This document shows, in pieces, positions 13,605-14,181 of a stretch of DNA of 14,181 bases (position 1 is its first letter; every line of letters begins with the position of its first letter). The stretch covers positions 1 to 14,181 of the forward strand of contig CAIYXH010000199.1 of NCBI GenBank assembly GCA_903930195.1. Direction: 5' to 3'. The position numbers were made by a program, and so were the translations under genes. Source of the DNA: an uncultured Actinomycetes bacterium. GTDB taxonomy: Bacteria; Actinomycetota; Thermoleophilia; Gaiellales; Gaiellaceae. The notes under the pieces were generated by a model. The model was given only the letters and a program-made list of their open reading frames with translations. It was not told the DNA's origin and did not search any database.

Positions 13605-14015
13605 GTGTCTGACGGGGTTCAGGATCCTCGCGCGTTGATGGCCCGGCTCGATGCGCTGTTGACGGATGCGCGTCCGTTGCCGCTCGCCAAGCAGCAGCTC
13701 ATGGTCGAGCGAGCGGATGCCTACGCTGCAATCGACGCCGCGCGTGCGGCGCTTCCGGCTCTGATCCAGGGGCTGAGATGGTCACGGAGTCATCGGGACG
13801 CACCGGACGAGGTGCTGCAGGCTGCGGGCGAACAGATCCTGTCGGGACTCGACGATCTGGACAACACGATCCGTCGCGCGCGCCGGGTTCCTCTGAACGA
13901 TCGCGTTCGTCTCGAGAGAGAAGGCCTCGAGTCGCGCCTCGAGCAGATTCGCCCGGGCTTCGACGCCTTCGCGCGCGAGTTCTACGAGTACACGCGCTTG
14001 ATCGCAAGCCAATGA
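13590..14015 (+). CDS. Helical protein of unknown function
   Basis: The 141-residue product is not one I recognise. It is rich in Ala, Leu, Arg, Asp and Glu and should be almost wholly helical: a helix around ARLDALLTDARPLPLAKQQL, a longer one over 45-75 (ERADAYAAIDAARAAL), and a C-terminal coiled-coil-like stretch NDRVRLEREGLESRLEQIR ending in AREFYEYTRLIASQ. No signal peptide, membrane segment or cysteine pattern is present. I give the ATG at 13590, but an in-frame GTG at 13605 (VSDGVQDPRAL) is preferred if the promoter at 13566-13594 is used. Neither has a Shine-Dalgarno. It runs opposite to the secreted protein upstream, and its 3' end leads into a repeat cluster. Confidence 0.6.
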   Translation: MLDLTVSDGVQDPRALMARLDALLTDARPLPLAKQQLMVERADAYAAIDAARAALPALIQGLRWSRSHRDAPDEVLQAAGEQILSGLDDLDNTIRRARRVPLNDRVRLEREGLESRLEQIRPGFDAFAREFYEYTRLIASQ

Positions 14016-14078
14016 TGTGTGACGGCACGCTGCGGGCTGAGACGCGAACACCGGGACAGTTCCTAGCAACGGCTCGCT

Positions 14079-14099
14079 GGTCAGACCTGAGGGCTGGCC
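14079..14099. repeat. Palindromic repeat, GGTCAGACC family, degraded copy 2
   Basis: GGTCAGACC (14079-14087), TGA, then GGGCTGGCC (14091-14099). The right arm differs from a perfect GGTCTGACC at two places. The reverse complement of the copy at 180-202 matches it at 19 of 21 positions. Confidence 0.6.
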
Positions 14100-14102
14100 C
14101 TG

Positions 14103-14138
14103 CAAGACCGGGACAGGGCTGAACCCTGTCCCTACGAG
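14103..14138. repeat. Palindromic repeat, GGGACAGGG family, copy 2
   Basis: GGGACAGGG (14110-14118), loop CTGAA, CCCTGTCCC (14124-14132): a perfect 9-base stem. With flanks it is the reverse complement of 10279-10315, apart from about one substitution and one indel in the loop. Confidence 0.8.
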
Positions 14139-14181
14139 GGCGAGGGCGAGGCGTCGTTAAACGGCGTGAGGGGCTTTCGCC

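Larger units (their letters stand above)
14016..14181. other. Gene-free window end with clustered repeats
   Basis: After the helical-protein stop at 14015 no plus-strand gene is supported. The stretch holds the two palindromic repeats above, a partial ACCGGGACAG at 14050-14059 that repeats the left flank and arm start of the 14103 copy, and a short GAGGGC tandem at 14136-14151. A minus-strand gene could end here: a TAA at 14159-14157 is preceded by an open frame reading AKAPHAV at the right edge, too short to judge. Confidence 0.5.

Noticed and set aside
1..14181. tRNA, rRNA, CRISPR array, transposase or prophage genes
   Set aside because: No cloverleaf-like gene, regularly spaced repeat array, or mobile-element protein motif was found; the repeats present are short palindromes at gene ends.

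Overview
The window looks like a stretch of chromosome from a high-GC Gram-positive bacterium, most likely an actinomycete of the Thermoleophilia type (Solirubrobacterales or Gaiellales). This is inferred from very GC-rich codon use, an F420-type LLM oxidoreductase, a DUF3054 membrane protein, an Rv2525c-like (DUF1906) secreted protein, GTG and TTG starts, and several genes that appear to have no ribosome binding site. There is no phage gene, transposase, CRISPR array, rRNA or tRNA that I can see. Coding density is high: no gene-free stretch exceeds about 170 bases.

Layout. (1) 1-1708: the 3' end of an M20-type amidohydrolase of the carbamoylase/allantoate class, a convergent small DUF606-type membrane protein, and a TIGR03842-like F420-dependent oxidoreductase. 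(2) 1698-3499: an ECF sigma factor and a translationally coupled single-pass membrane protein, on the minus strand. (3) 3658-7465: a divergent plus-strand unit with a MacB/LolD-type ABC ATPase, its FtsX-fold permease (ATGA overlap) and a Nudix hydrolase. (4) 7462-7902: a small exported DUF3558-like protein. (5) 7936-9606: a minus-strand operon SRPBCC - ArsR-type regulator - enolase-superfamily enzyme, divergent from clpP (9674-10273). The 67-bp gap between SRPBCC and clpP carries two palindromes with identical arms, GCAACC-N4-GGTTGC, the best regulatory signal in the window. (6) 10316-11316: DUF3054 membrane protein and GNAT acetyltransferase, coupled. (7) 11381-11637: a cold-shock protein with a strong Shine-Dalgarno and a textbook intrinsic terminator. 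(8) 11769-13511: a secreted Rv2525c-like glycoside-hydrolase-like protein with a C-terminal FN3-like region. (9) 13590-14015: a helical protein of unknown function, followed by a gene-free end containing a cluster of palindromic repeats.

Two families of short interspersed palindromes occur at gene ends. One has GGGACAGGG arms (10279-10315, and in opposite orientation 14103-14138). The other has GGTCAGACC arms (180-202, inside the last codons of the first gene, and a degraded copy at 14079-14099). They look like REP-type elements, perhaps doubling as bidirectional terminators at convergent gene pairs. Two other convergent junctions are extremely tight: stop codons of opposing genes share a single CTAG at 207-210 and again at 7462-7465.

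I do not see an unmistakable new multi-gene system. The strongest candidates for something undescribed are a clpP gene sharing twin operators with an ArsR/SRPBCC/enolase operon, an ECF sigma factor whose coupled membrane partner lacks a recognisable anti-sigma zinc finger, and the palindromic repeat families.
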